Assembly: GCF_000725485.1 (NCBI RefSeq)
Contig: NZ_JOAG01000053.1
Coordinates: 1 to 60,236 of the forward strand
Origin: Nonomuraea candida
Lineage (GTDB): Bacteria > Actinomycetota > Actinomycetes > Streptosporangiales > Streptosporangiaceae
DNA length: 60,236 nucleotides
Reading direction: 5' to 3'
This document shows positions 33,582 to 41,504 of the stretch, in pieces. The position numbers and the translations under genes are program-made. The stretch's first letter is position 1. The number at the start of each line of letters is the position of its first letter. The notes below the pieces were generated by a model. That model did no database searches. It was not told the origin of the DNA and saw only the letters and a program-made list of their open reading frames with translations.

Positions 33582-34851
33582 CCGCGGGCCCGCCGCGCCT
33601 CCTGACGAGGGTGAGCCAGAGGCCGGCCAGGGCGACCATGACGCCGACCACCAGGCCGAGCACGCCGTAGCCGAGCAGGCCCACGATGACGCCGGCGATG
33701 ATCGTGCCGGTGGCGCCGCAGACGTTCATCAGCAGGTCCGACAGCCCCTGCACGGCGGGGCGGCGCTCGATCGGCACCGACTCCGTGACCAGCGCGGAGC
33801 CGGCCACCAGCCCGCAGGACCAGCCCAGGCCGAGCAGCACGAGCGCCGCCGTCACCTGCCACACCCGGTGCCCGGCCGTGCCCGCCAGGGCGGCGGCGGC
33901 CAGCAGCAGGGCCGAGCCGAGGATCAGCACCGGCACCTTGCCGGCCCGGTCGGCCAGCCAGCCCACGACCGGCGACATGACGTACATGCCGGCGATGTGC
34001 AGGCTGATCACGAGGCCGATGACGTCGAGGTTGGAGCCGTCGTGGTGGAGCTTGACCGGGGTCATCGACATGACGGAGACCATCGCGGTGTGGCTGACGG
34101 CGATCATGACCAGGGCGCGGCGCGCCATCGGGGTGGTGCGCAGGGTCTGCCAGGCGGTGCTGATCGTGCGGGTGCGGCCGGTCTCCCCGGCCCGCCTGCC
34201 GTCGGCCTCGCGGGCCAGCCTGAGCGGGTCGGGCCGCAAGAAGCCGACGATGACGACCAGGGCCAGGGCGAAGGCCAGCGCCGCGAACGCGAACGGGCCC
34301 GCCTTCTCCGCCAGCCCGAGCCGCATGCCGATCCGGTCGGCGGGCTCGGCCAGGTTCGGGCCGGCCACGGAGCCGATCGTGGAGGCCCACACGACCAGCG
34401 ACAGGTGCCGCGCCGAGCGCTCCTTCGGGGCCAGGTCGGTCGCCGAGTAGCGGGCCGCCAGGCCGCCCGCGCTGCCGCCGCCGACCAGCACCAGCCCGGC
34501 CAGCAGCAGCGGCCACGTGCCCAGGCTGATCGCCAGCACGGAGATCGCGCAGCCGGTCAGCGCCGCCACGTACGCCAGCGACAGGCCGGCGCGGCGGCCG
34601 CCCATGCCCGACGCCTTGGCGGTGGGCAGGGCCAGCAGCGCCGCGCCCAGCACGGTGGCCGTGCCCGCGAAGCCGCTGATGACGGTGGAGCCCGACAGCT
34701 CGTCCACGACGACCGAGCTGAGCGCGAGCCCGACGGCCACCCCCACCCCGCCCACGATCTGCGCCGCCGAGAGGACCGCCAGGGTGCGGCGCTGGACGCT
34801 CCGGAATCGGTCAGAGGGCGAGACAGCGGGCTTGGCGGGGGCACTGGTCAC
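33574..34851 (-). CDS. MFS transporter
   Basis: A 425-residue transporter with about 12 hydrophobic segments. A loop motif between helices 2 and 3 (LPTAKASGMGGRRAGLSLAYV) and a second-half partner (GWLADRAGKVPVLILG) are typical of major facilitator drug/proton exporters. The substrate is unknown. GTG start; a hexamer near -10 (GACACT) lies six bases before it, so it may be leaderless. Single gene, between the PolA-like and MOSC genes. Confidence 0.85.
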   Translation of the reverse strand: MTSAPAKPAVSPSDRFRSVQRRTLAVLSAAQIVGGVGVAVGLALSSVVVDELSGSTVISGFAGTATVLGAALLALPTAKASGMGGRRAGLSLAYVAALTGCAISVLAISLGTWPLLLAGLVLVGGGSAGGLAARYSATDLAPKERSARHLSLVVWASTIGSVAGPNLAEPADRIGMRLGLAEKAGPFAFAALAFALALVVIVGFLRPDPLRLAREADGRRAGETGRTRTISTAWQTLRTTPMARRALVMIAVSHTAMVSVMSMTPVKLHHDGSNLDVIGLVISLHIAGMYVMSPVVGWLADRAGKVPVLILGSALLLAAAALAGTAGHRVWQVTAALVLLGLGWSCGLVAGSALVTESVPIERRPAVQGLSDLLMNVCGATGTIIAGVIVGLLGYGVLGLVVGVMVALAGLWLTLVRRRGGPAAA

Positions 34852-34937
34852 GCGTGAAGTGTCGCATAACCCCTAACATCGCCCCAAAGGGGACGGTGCA
34901 CCTCTTTGGCCAGGAAAGCCGTCTTTTCCGATAGATT

Positions 34938-35756
34938 TCAGAGCACGGTGACGGGGTCGCCCACCGCGATCCGGCCCGGGGCCTCCGGGATCAGGTTGAT
35001 GCCGAACCAGACCTTCCCGTCGCGCTTGCGATGGCGGGAGAGCGTCCTGATCGGCTCCTTGCCCTTCGTGTACGTGGCCGGGTCGATCGTCGTCAGCACG
35101 CACCGGTCGCAGCCCTTGGTCACGCGGAACTCCACCGCGCCGACGCGCAGCCGCTTCCACTCGTCCTCGGCGAACGGCTCGGCCACCCCGTCGATCACCA
35201 GGTTGGGCCGGAACCTGCGCATGGGCAGCGGCTCCGCCGGCTCCTCGCCGCGCTCCAGCGCGGTCTCGGCGATCCAGTCGTTGAGCCGGGCCAGCGAGGC
35301 GCTCGTGGCGAGCAGCAGGGGATAGGCGTCGGCCAGGCTCACCCGGTCGTCCGGCCGGCCGTACGCGGGGTCGACCGGCCGCCGGGTCGGGTCGTCGAGC
35401 CACTTCAGCCTGAGCGGCCGCCCCACCAGCGCGCTCAGCCAATCGGCCGCGGCGTCGCCGCAGTCGGTGAGCTCGACCAGGTCGCGCGGCCCGACCCGCA
35501 CCGTGGCGCGCCCGGCGGTGGGCACGACCGTCAGCGGGGCGGCGTGCGGGCCCGTCAGCGTGAGCGTGCCGCCGTCGAGCCGGGCGACGCAGGCCAGCAG
35601 CAGCGGCTCCTCGCGGGCGGTGACCGTCGTGCCGCCCTCGTCGGCGACCAGGTAGCGCCGGTCGCCCGCCAGCCCCCACGGCTGCACCTCGGCCTCGGCG
35701 ACGTCGTGACCCGCGGTGGACTTGACGGGATAGAAGGAGATGCTGCCCAGCCTCAT
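34938..35756 (-). CDS. MOSC-domain protein (YcbX/mARC-like)
   Basis: A 272-residue molybdenum-cofactor-binding protein. The N-terminal MOSC_N reads YPVKSTAGHDVAEAEVQPWGLAGDRRYLVADEGG; the C-terminal MOSC has KGCDRCVLTTIDP with the Mo-ligand-type Cys pair, and ends GRIAVGDPV. Relatives use sulfur from the molybdenum site to reduce N-hydroxylated bases. Its start overlaps the stop of the upstream efflux gene by four bases (ATGA), so it is transcribed and probably translated with it under the TetR regulator. Confidence 0.88.
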   Translation of the reverse strand: MRLGSISFYPVKSTAGHDVAEAEVQPWGLAGDRRYLVADEGGTTVTAREEPLLLACVARLDGGTLTLTGPHAAPLTVVPTAGRATVRVGPRDLVELTDCGDAAADWLSALVGRPLRLKWLDDPTRRPVDPAYGRPDDRVSLADAYPLLLATSASLARLNDWIAETALERGEEPAEPLPMRRFRPNLVIDGVAEPFAEDEWKRLRVGAVEFRVTKGCDRCVLTTIDPATYTKGKEPIRTLSRHRKRDGKVWFGINLIPEAPGRIAVGDPVTVL

Positions 35757-36952
35757 ACGGCAGACCGTACCGCATGGGCCCCGGCCGGCTCCCGGACGGC
35801 CGGCGCCCTGCGCTCCAGGACCGCGGAGAGCGTGACCGCGCCCAGGCCGAGCAGGCCGATCGCGGCGCCCACCCAGGCCACGGAGGCGTAGCCGAGGCCC
35901 CCGTCGATGGCCAGCCCGCCGAGCCAGGGGCCCACGGTGATGCCGACGTTGAAGGCGGCCACGTTCATCGCGGCGGCCAGCGTGGGGGCGTCCTTGGCCA
36001 GGGCGAAGGGGCGGGCGTTCAGCGCGGGGTTGGTGCCGAAGCCGAACGCGCCGAGCAGGAAGATCAGCGGGACGGCCAGCAGCGCGACGGAGGCGCCGAG
36101 GGCCAGGGCGGCCGAGGTCAGGACGAGGCCGATGACGCCGGCGTACAGGAGCGGGAACGGGCGGGCGTCGGCGATCCTGCCGCCGAGGGTGATGCCGAGG
36201 AGCGAGCCGACGCCGTACAGGCCGAGCACGGCCGGCACCCAGACCGCGTCCAGGCCGGTGACCTCGGTGAGCAGCGGGCTCAGGTAGCTGAACGAGGCCA
36301 GCAGCGCGCCCGTGGTCAGCGCCGTGGTGCCGTAGGCGAGCCAGAGGCGCGGGCGGGCCATCGCGCGCAGCTCCGTGGCCAGGCCCGGCGTGGCGCCGGA
36401 GGCGGGACGGCCGCCGGGGATGGTGGCGGCCACGCCGATCCCGGCCAGCGCCGACAGCGCGGCGACCGCCCAGAACGCCGCCCGCCAGCCGAGGTGCTGG
36501 CCGATCAGCGTGCCCGCGGCCAGGCCGACGATGGTGGCCACGGTCAGGCCGCCGGCCAGCACGCTCATCGCCTTGGCGCGGGCGGTGGCGGGCACCAGGC
36601 CGACCGCGGTGGTGGCCGCCACGGCCCAGAAGCCGGCGTACACGAAGGCGCCGACCACGCGGGTGGCGAACAGCACCGCGTAGTTCGCCGTCAGCGCGCC
36701 CGCGACGTGCGACAGGGCGAAGATCGCCAGGAACGCCAGCAGCACCGTGCGCCGGGGCCAGCGCGAGGTGGCGGCGGCCAGCACCGGCGCGCCGACCAGC
36801 ATCCCGATCGCGAACGCCGAGATCAGCAGCCCCGCGTCCGGCACCGACACCCGCAGATCGGCGGCCAGCTCCGGCAGCAGCCCGGCCAGCATCAGCTCGG
36901 AGGTGCCCTGAGCGAAGATCGCGATTCCGAGTATGTAGACCGCCAAAGGCAT
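35753..36952 (-). CDS. Cmx/CmrA-type MFS efflux protein
   Basis: A 399-residue 12-TM drug:proton antiporter. The start MPLAVYILGIAIFAQGTSELML and motif PVLAAATSRWPRRTVLLAF match Cmx/CmrA chloramphenicol-efflux and related DHA1 carriers. AAGGAGG precedes the ATG at 36952; an in-frame ATG six codons earlier has a poorer site. The substrate is probably a small hydrophobic drug or metabolite. It is first in an operon with MOSC and lies 59 bp from the TetR gene stop. Confidence 0.88.
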   Translation of the reverse strand: MPLAVYILGIAIFAQGTSELMLAGLLPELAADLRVSVPDAGLLISAFAIGMLVGAPVLAAATSRWPRRTVLLAFLAIFALSHVAGALTANYAVLFATRVVGAFVYAGFWAVAATTAVGLVPATARAKAMSVLAGGLTVATIVGLAAGTLIGQHLGWRAAFWAVAALSALAGIGVAATIPGGRPASGATPGLATELRAMARPRLWLAYGTTALTTGALLASFSYLSPLLTEVTGLDAVWVPAVLGLYGVGSLLGITLGGRIADARPFPLLYAGVIGLVLTSAALALGASVALLAVPLIFLLGAFGFGTNPALNARPFALAKDAPTLAAAMNVAAFNVGITVGPWLGGLAIDGGLGYASVAWVGAAIGLLGLGAVTLSAVLERRAPAVREPAGAHAVRSAV

Positions 36953-36973
36953 GGCGACCTCCTTAGGCAAGAG

Positions 36974-36995
36974 TTTTAGGATGATCAGTACAAAA
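36974..36995. promoter_or_regulatory. TetR operator upstream of the efflux gene
   Basis: A 22-bp site beginning TTTTAGGATGATC and ending AGTACAAAA has T4/A4 arms and a TGATCA core. Its right half GATCAGTACAA matches GATCGGTGCAA ahead of tetR. Confidence 0.5.
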
Positions 36996-37010
36996 TGAGG
37001 GCGCGAAAAG

Positions 37011-37583
37011 TCAGAAGAGGTCCAGCGCGGTGTTCGCGATCGACTCGAGCGTGGCCTGGGCGGCCCCGCCGCGCTTGGCGACCTGCAGGCCGCTGACCGT
37101 CGCGGTGACGAAGTGGGCCAGTGCGAGCGGGTCCTTGCCGGCGTCGAGCTCGCCGCGCGTGCGCGCGTCCTCGATCGCAGCCCGCATGATCCCGACCCGC
37201 TTGTCGTTGTCGCGGCGCAGCAGCTCCGCGATCTTCGCGTCGCGCGGGCCCAGCTCGACCAGCGAGTTCACCACCAGGCAGCCGGCCGGGTCGCCGGGGT
37301 CGGGCTCGACCGCCCACCACAGCACGGTCCTGACCTTCTCCCTGATGGGCAGGTCGCCCTCCATCAGCTCGGCCAGCCGGGCGTCGCGCTCGTCCATGTA
37401 GTGCCGCAGCCCGCGCTCGAACAGCTCGTGCTTGCCGGCGAAGGTGTTGTAGATGCTGCTGCGCCCCAGGCCGGTCGCGGCGCACAGGTCCTGCGTCGAG
37501 GTGGCCTCGTAGCCCGCGTCCCAGAACGCGCGCATGGCCGCCTCGACCGCCCGGTCCTCTTCGAACTTCCTCGGTCGCGCCAT
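37011..37583 (-). CDS. TetR-family regulator of the efflux/MOSC operon
   Basis: A 190-residue AcrR-like repressor: helix-turn-helix at AMRAFWDAGYEATSTQDLCAATGLGRSSIYNTFAGK (residues 16-51), and a ligand-binding C-terminal domain (GCLVVNSLVELGPRDAKIAEL). The transcript starts at a promoter TTGCAC-N18-TAATGT seven bases before the ATG, so the mRNA is leaderless. The operator sits on this promoter, implying autorepression. Its first downstream gene is the efflux pump. Confidence 0.92.
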   Translation of the reverse strand: MARPRKFEEDRAVEAAMRAFWDAGYEATSTQDLCAATGLGRSSIYNTFAGKHELFERGLRHYMDERDARLAELMEGDLPIREKVRTVLWWAVEPDPGDPAGCLVVNSLVELGPRDAKIAELLRRDNDKRVGIMRAAIEDARTRGELDAGKDPLALAHFVTATVSGLQVAKRGGAAQATLESIANTALDLF

Positions 37584-37590
37584 GGCAGGG

Positions 37591-37620
37591 ACATTACACG
37601 TTTTGGATCGATCGGTGCAA
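37591..37620 (-). promoter_or_regulatory. tetR promoter overlapped by its operator
   Basis: TTGCAC (37615-37620) and TAATGT (37591-37596), spacer 18, lie on the minus strand. The operator-like TTTTGGATCGATCGGTGCAA (37601-37620) covers the -35 and spacer. Confidence 0.6.
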
Positions 37621-37626
37621 TACCCG

Positions 37627-39891
37627 TCAGGTCGCCTGGCGGAACGTGTCCAGGAACACCTTGCGGGTGTCGGCCTGGTCGTCCCACTTCAGCTCGGGCA
37701 GGTCGAACGTGATCTTGAACGCGGTCTTGTCGTCCATGGACACGTACCTGGCCAGCGCGTGCATGGGGACGCCGGCGGCCGTGGTGTAGGTGTACTCCCA
37801 GTCGGCGGCCTGCCACGAGCGGTACTTCACCGCCTGCAACTGCACCTGGATGTAGCTCTCCAGCCCGCCGTCGGCCTCCTGCCTGCCCAGCTCCGACAGC
37901 CCGCCGTCATCCTGCGGCGCCGCCCGCTCCACGGTGATGCGCATGCCGGAGTCCTTCGGCCCGCTGAACGTGGCCACGCCGTCCGACGTGTCCAGCCGCC
38001 ACTCCTGCGGCACCGCGGCCGAGAAGCCGGGGCCCGTGTGCTCCTTGTAGCCCTCGGGCACGATCGAGGAGTCGGGCGTCCCCTCGGCGCCGGCGCTCTC
38101 GCTCGCCGCGGTCGTCGCGCCCGGCGCCGCCTCCGGCGATCCGCCGCCGCCGGTCAGGATGACCAGCACCGCGCCCGTCACGACCGCGAGGGCCAGCAGG
38201 GCGCTGACGATCGTCAGCGGCGTCGGCCGGCCGCCGCGCATCCAGGGCCCGTCGTCCGCCTCCACCCGGCGCCGGCTCCTGCCCTTGCGCGCCCCCGCGG
38301 CCGGCAGCTTGGTCAGGCGGGAGTGGGAGACGTCGTGCGACAGGTCGCGGGACTGCTCGCGCAGGGCGTCGGGCGAGGCCAGCGGCCAGGGGGTCGCCCC
38401 CGAGGACGACGTGCGGCTGTCGGTGGTCAGGGGGAGGATCGGCTGGGGGCGCGGGCCCGTGGGGTGGTCCAGGTCGTCGTCGAGGTCGCGGGGCATCCTG
38501 GCGCCCGGGGGCGCGCTGAACGGCGTCCGCTGCGGCGGGGCCGGGGCGCCCGGAAGGGAGTCGTACGGGCCGGACGCGCCGCCGAGCGAGTCGTAGGGGC
38601 CGGAGGTGCTCCTGAGCGCGTCGTACGGGTTCGGCGGGGCCGGGGAGTCGTGCGGGCCGGAGGCGCCCGCGAGGGAGTCATAGGGACCCGACGTGCTCGC
38701 GAGGGAGTCGTAGGGGCCGGAGGTGCTCTTGAGGGAGTCGTACGGGTTCGGCGGGCCGGAGTCGGCGCGGGGCAGCGGCGGCAACTGGTCGGTGTGATGG
38801 CTGCCCGACGGGCTCGTCATCCCGTCGTAGGGCATCGAATAGCCGCCCGACGGGCTGGTCAGCGGGTCGTACGGCACGCGTACCGGGCCCGAGGGCGTCT
38901 CCACGATCCGCGAGGGCAGCGGCCCCGACGGCGGGTCCAGCGGCGGCAGCAGCCCGGCGGGAGTCGGGTCGGACCGGCTGGGCAGCGTCTCGGGCGTGCG
39001 CGGCCTGGGCGAGCCGTGCGCGCGCAGCACCCCCTCCAGCATCTCCATGACCTGGGCCGAGGTCAGCCGCTCGGCCGGGTTCTTGCGCAGCAGGCCCTCG
39101 ATCACCGGCATGAGCGCCCCGGCCCGCTGCGGCCTGATCGGGTCCTGCGTGAGCACCGAGCCGAGCACCGCGACCGGGTCGGGCCCCTCGTAGGGCGGGC
39201 GGCCCTCGACGGCGGCGTACAGGGTGGCGCCGAACGACCACAGGTCCGCCGCCTGCGTGATCGGCTGCCCCGACAGCCGCTCCGGCGGGATGTACGCGGG
39301 CGACCCCATGAGCAGCCCGGTCTGCGTGATCGTGACGTCGCCCTCGATCGCCGCGATGCCGAAGTCAGTCAGCACCACCCGGTCGGAGGTCAGCAGCACG
39401 TTGCCCGGCTTGATGTCACGGTGCAGGATGCCGGCCGCGTGGGCGTGCCTGACCGCGTCGAGCACCCGGACGCCGATCTCGGCGGCCTGGATCACCGGCA
39501 GCGGGCCGCTCTGGCGTACGGCCTGCTCCAGCGACCACGCCCGGACCAGCTCCATCACGATCCAGGGCCGGCCGTCCTCCTCGACCACGTCGTGCACGGT
39601 CACGATGCCCGGATGCGTCAGCCGCGCGGCCGACCTGGCCTCGCGCAGCATGCGCCGGTGCGCCACCTGCTTGCCCGCGTGGTCGAGGCCGTAGGGCAGG
39701 ATCAGCTCCTTGACGGCCACGTCCCGGTCGAGCAGCACGTCGTGCGCGTGCCACACCATGCCCATGCCGCCCCGGCCCACGGGGGACATCAGGCGGTATC
39801 GCCTGCCGATCAGGCGACCCTGGCTCTGCGAAGCGCCCCCCGCGGCTCCTCCCTCTGGGCCGGGTCCGCTGAGCAAGCGGTCGGCTGCCAT
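37627..39891 (-). CDS. Membrane Ser/Thr protein kinase with PYDSL-repeat linker
   Basis: A 754-residue Hanks-type kinase. The motifs are VGRGGMGMVWHA (glycine loop), VAVKELI (ATP lysine), HRDIKPGNVLL (catalytic loop), LTDFGIAAI (DFG) and GSPAYIPPERL. After the kinase domain (to about 300) comes a long Pro/Ser/Tyr linker with repeated SGPYDSL units (residues about 360-470), a basic patch (RKGRSRRRVE), one membrane helix (TPLTIVSALLALAVVTGAVLVILTG) and an external domain (GPGFSAAVPQEWRLDTSDG) of the PsbP-like/secreted type. The mRNA has GGGGGCGGGAAC before the ATG at 39891; 39915 is an alternative. Tyr/Ser in the linker may be phosphorylated. Confidence 0.9.
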   Translation of the reverse strand: MAADRLLSGPGPEGGAAGGASQSQGRLIGRRYRLMSPVGRGGMGMVWHAHDVLLDRDVAVKELILPYGLDHAGKQVAHRRMLREARSAARLTHPGIVTVHDVVEEDGRPWIVMELVRAWSLEQAVRQSGPLPVIQAAEIGVRVLDAVRHAHAAGILHRDIKPGNVLLTSDRVVLTDFGIAAIEGDVTITQTGLLMGSPAYIPPERLSGQPITQAADLWSFGATLYAAVEGRPPYEGPDPVAVLGSVLTQDPIRPQRAGALMPVIEGLLRKNPAERLTSAQVMEMLEGVLRAHGSPRPRTPETLPSRSDPTPAGLLPPLDPPSGPLPSRIVETPSGPVRVPYDPLTSPSGGYSMPYDGMTSPSGSHHTDQLPPLPRADSGPPNPYDSLKSTSGPYDSLASTSGPYDSLAGASGPHDSPAPPNPYDALRSTSGPYDSLGGASGPYDSLPGAPAPPQRTPFSAPPGARMPRDLDDDLDHPTGPRPQPILPLTTDSRTSSSGATPWPLASPDALREQSRDLSHDVSHSRLTKLPAAGARKGRSRRRVEADDGPWMRGGRPTPLTIVSALLALAVVTGAVLVILTGGGGSPEAAPGATTAASESAGAEGTPDSSIVPEGYKEHTGPGFSAAVPQEWRLDTSDGVATFSGPKDSGMRITVERAAPQDDGGLSELGRQEADGGLESYIQVQLQAVKYRSWQAADWEYTYTTAAGVPMHALARYVSMDDKTAFKITFDLPELKWDDQADTRKVFLDTFRQAT
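38550..38750 (-). repeat. In-frame repeats encoding SGPYDSL in the kinase linker
   Basis: Repeated GAGGGAGTCGTAGGGGCC-like units (plus strand) encode (T/A)SGPYDSLxx; about seven copies of differing spacing. Confidence 0.85.
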
Positions 39892-40009
39892 GTTCCCGCC
39901 CCCATCTCGCCTCATCCGTCACGTGCGTTCTTCACGCTACTTGCAGATTATGAGGATCGTTACGATAACGGCGCGGATTGTCCAATGGAAGGTGAACTTG
40001 TCTTACAAC

Positions 40010-40024
40010 CCCCATGACGTGGGG
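40010..40024 (-). terminator. Hairpin after the DUF1116 gene
   Basis: CCCCA-CGTCA-TGGGG followed by GTTGT on the minus strand, 22 bp beyond the DUF1116 stop, looks like a weak intrinsic terminator. Confidence 0.45.
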
Positions 40025-40045
40025 ATATCTCCGTTTTAAAATTGA

Positions 40046-41455
40046 TCACTTACTCACCTCGGCCAGCGCGAGCAGCGCGCTGGTGAACGCTTCTACGGGC
40101 GGCTCCACCAGGCCCGCGCCGACCTGCCCGGTGCCCGCGACGCGGCCCGCGATGCCGGTGTTGACCACGGGCAGCAGGCCCGTCCTGGCCACCAGCGTGA
40201 CGTCGATGCCGACCGGCGTGCCGCGGAAGCCGAGACCCGGGATCTGGTAGGCGGGATGCTCGGCGAGCGTGATCTCGTACATCGAGCGGGTCGCCCGCAC
40301 CGCGTCGGCCACCTCGCCGCCCACGAACCGCACGATCGCCGGCGCGGCGGCCATCGCGAATCCGCCCAGGCCCGACGTCTCGGTGATCGTGGAGTCGCCG
40401 ATGTCGGGGTTGGCGTCGGCGGGGCCGTACGAGCCGAGGTAGAGCCCGTCGGGCACCCCCGCCGGGCCGGTGAACCAGCGCCCGCCCAGCCCCGAGACCT
40501 GCACGCCGAAGTCCGTGCCGTTCCTGGCCATCGCCACGACCAGCGAGGAGCCGGGGACGTCGCGGGCCGCGTCGGTGGCGGCCTTGCCGGCGGCCATGCC
40601 CACGTTGAGGAAGAAGTGGTCGTTGCCGTTGATGAAGCGCAGCACCGCCGCCGCGTCCCCCGGGGCGGCCTCGACCACGGCCGGGGCCAGCTCGCGCAGC
40701 AGGAGCGAGGTGGCGGCCCGGTTGCGGTTGTGCAGCTCGTCGCCCATCTGCAGGGCCTGCGCGATCAGCGCGCGCAGGTCGATCGGGCCGGTGCGCTCCA
40801 GCGCCGCCGCCAGCGCAGGCCCCAGCACCCGGTCCATCCAGCGCAGCCGCTCCAGGACCTCCGGTCCGTACGCGCCGTACCGCAGCACCTTGCCCAGGCC
40901 CTCGTTCAGCGAGCAGTACGCGGTGCCGCCGTGCTCCTCGTCGCGCACCTCGAACAGCCACATCGACGGGCTCACCACGCCCGCCATCGGGCCCACGGCC
41001 CCGTGCTCATGACAGGGGCGCAGCGCCACCGCGCCCGCCGCCAGCGCGTCGCCCGCCGCGCGCTCGTCGGCCGCCAGGCCCTCCAGCAGCATCGCGCCGA
41101 TCAGCGCGCCGCGCATCGGGCCCGAGGCGCGCTCCCACGTGATGGGCGGGCCCGCGTGCAGGAACGTGCCCGCCGCCAGCACCTCCGAGGCCCGCCGCAG
41201 GCCCACCAGGTACGGGCGGGCGCCGGTCAGCCGGCCCACGGCCAGCTCGTTGGCCGCCCGGCGGCGCGGATCGGCCAGCACCGCGGCCAGGGCCTCGGCG
41301 GTGCCGGGCAGGGGCGGGCGCCAGGACACCGGGGTGGTCGGCACGGCCTGGGCGCGCAGGGCCTCGTCGAGCACCCCCGCCCCGACGGTGATGACCCGCG
41401 GCACGGCACTGAGCAGGCCGGCACTGAGCAGGCCGGCACTGAGCAGGCTGGTCAC
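40046..41455 (-). CDS. allG: DUF1116 (YlbE/AllG-like) protein
   Basis: A 469-residue protein of the DUF1116 family: PLPGTAEALAAVL..ANELAVGRLTGARPYLVGL, FLHAGPPITWERASGPMRGALIGAML, RPCHEHGAVGPMAGVVSPSMW, NGNDHFFLNVGMAAGKA. In enterobacteria, YlbE acts with FdrA and YlbF as the three-subunit oxamate carbamoyltransferase of allantoin breakdown. The N-terminus has three copies of a 15-bp repeat (LLSAG), so the true start may lie just after it. It follows fdrA by 49 bp in the same transcript. Assignment as AllG rests on family and context. Confidence 0.82.
   Translation of the reverse strand: MTSLLSAGLLSAGLLSAVPRVITVGAGVLDEALRAQAVPTTPVSWRPPLPGTAEALAAVLADPRRRAANELAVGRLTGARPYLVGLRRASEVLAAGTFLHAGPPITWERASGPMRGALIGAMLLEGLAADERAAGDALAAGAVALRPCHEHGAVGPMAGVVSPSMWLFEVRDEEHGGTAYCSLNEGLGKVLRYGAYGPEVLERLRWMDRVLGPALAAALERTGPIDLRALIAQALQMGDELHNRNRAATSLLLRELAPAVVEAAPGDAAAVLRFINGNDHFFLNVGMAAGKAATDAARDVPGSSLVVAMARNGTDFGVQVSGLGGRWFTGPAGVPDGLYLGSYGPADANPDIGDSTITETSGLGGFAMAAAPAIVRFVGGEVADAVRATRSMYEITLAEHPAYQIPGLGFRGTPVGIDVTLVARTGLLPVVNTGIAGRVAGTGQVGAGLVEPPVEAFTSALLALAEVSK
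41404..41448 (-). repeat. 15-bp tandem repeat at the DUF1116 start
   Basis: Three perfect copies of CGGCACTGAGCAGGC encode SAGLL at the start of the gene. Confidence 0.95.
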
Positions 41456-41504
41456 AGGCGCCTCCCGAGCACGCGGAAGAAGATCGCAGAGGGCTTGCCG
41501 GGGG

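Noticed and set aside
37534..40017. An 827-codon plus-strand frame opposite the second kinase
   Set aside because: Antisense shadow of the kinase; no start signal or domain.
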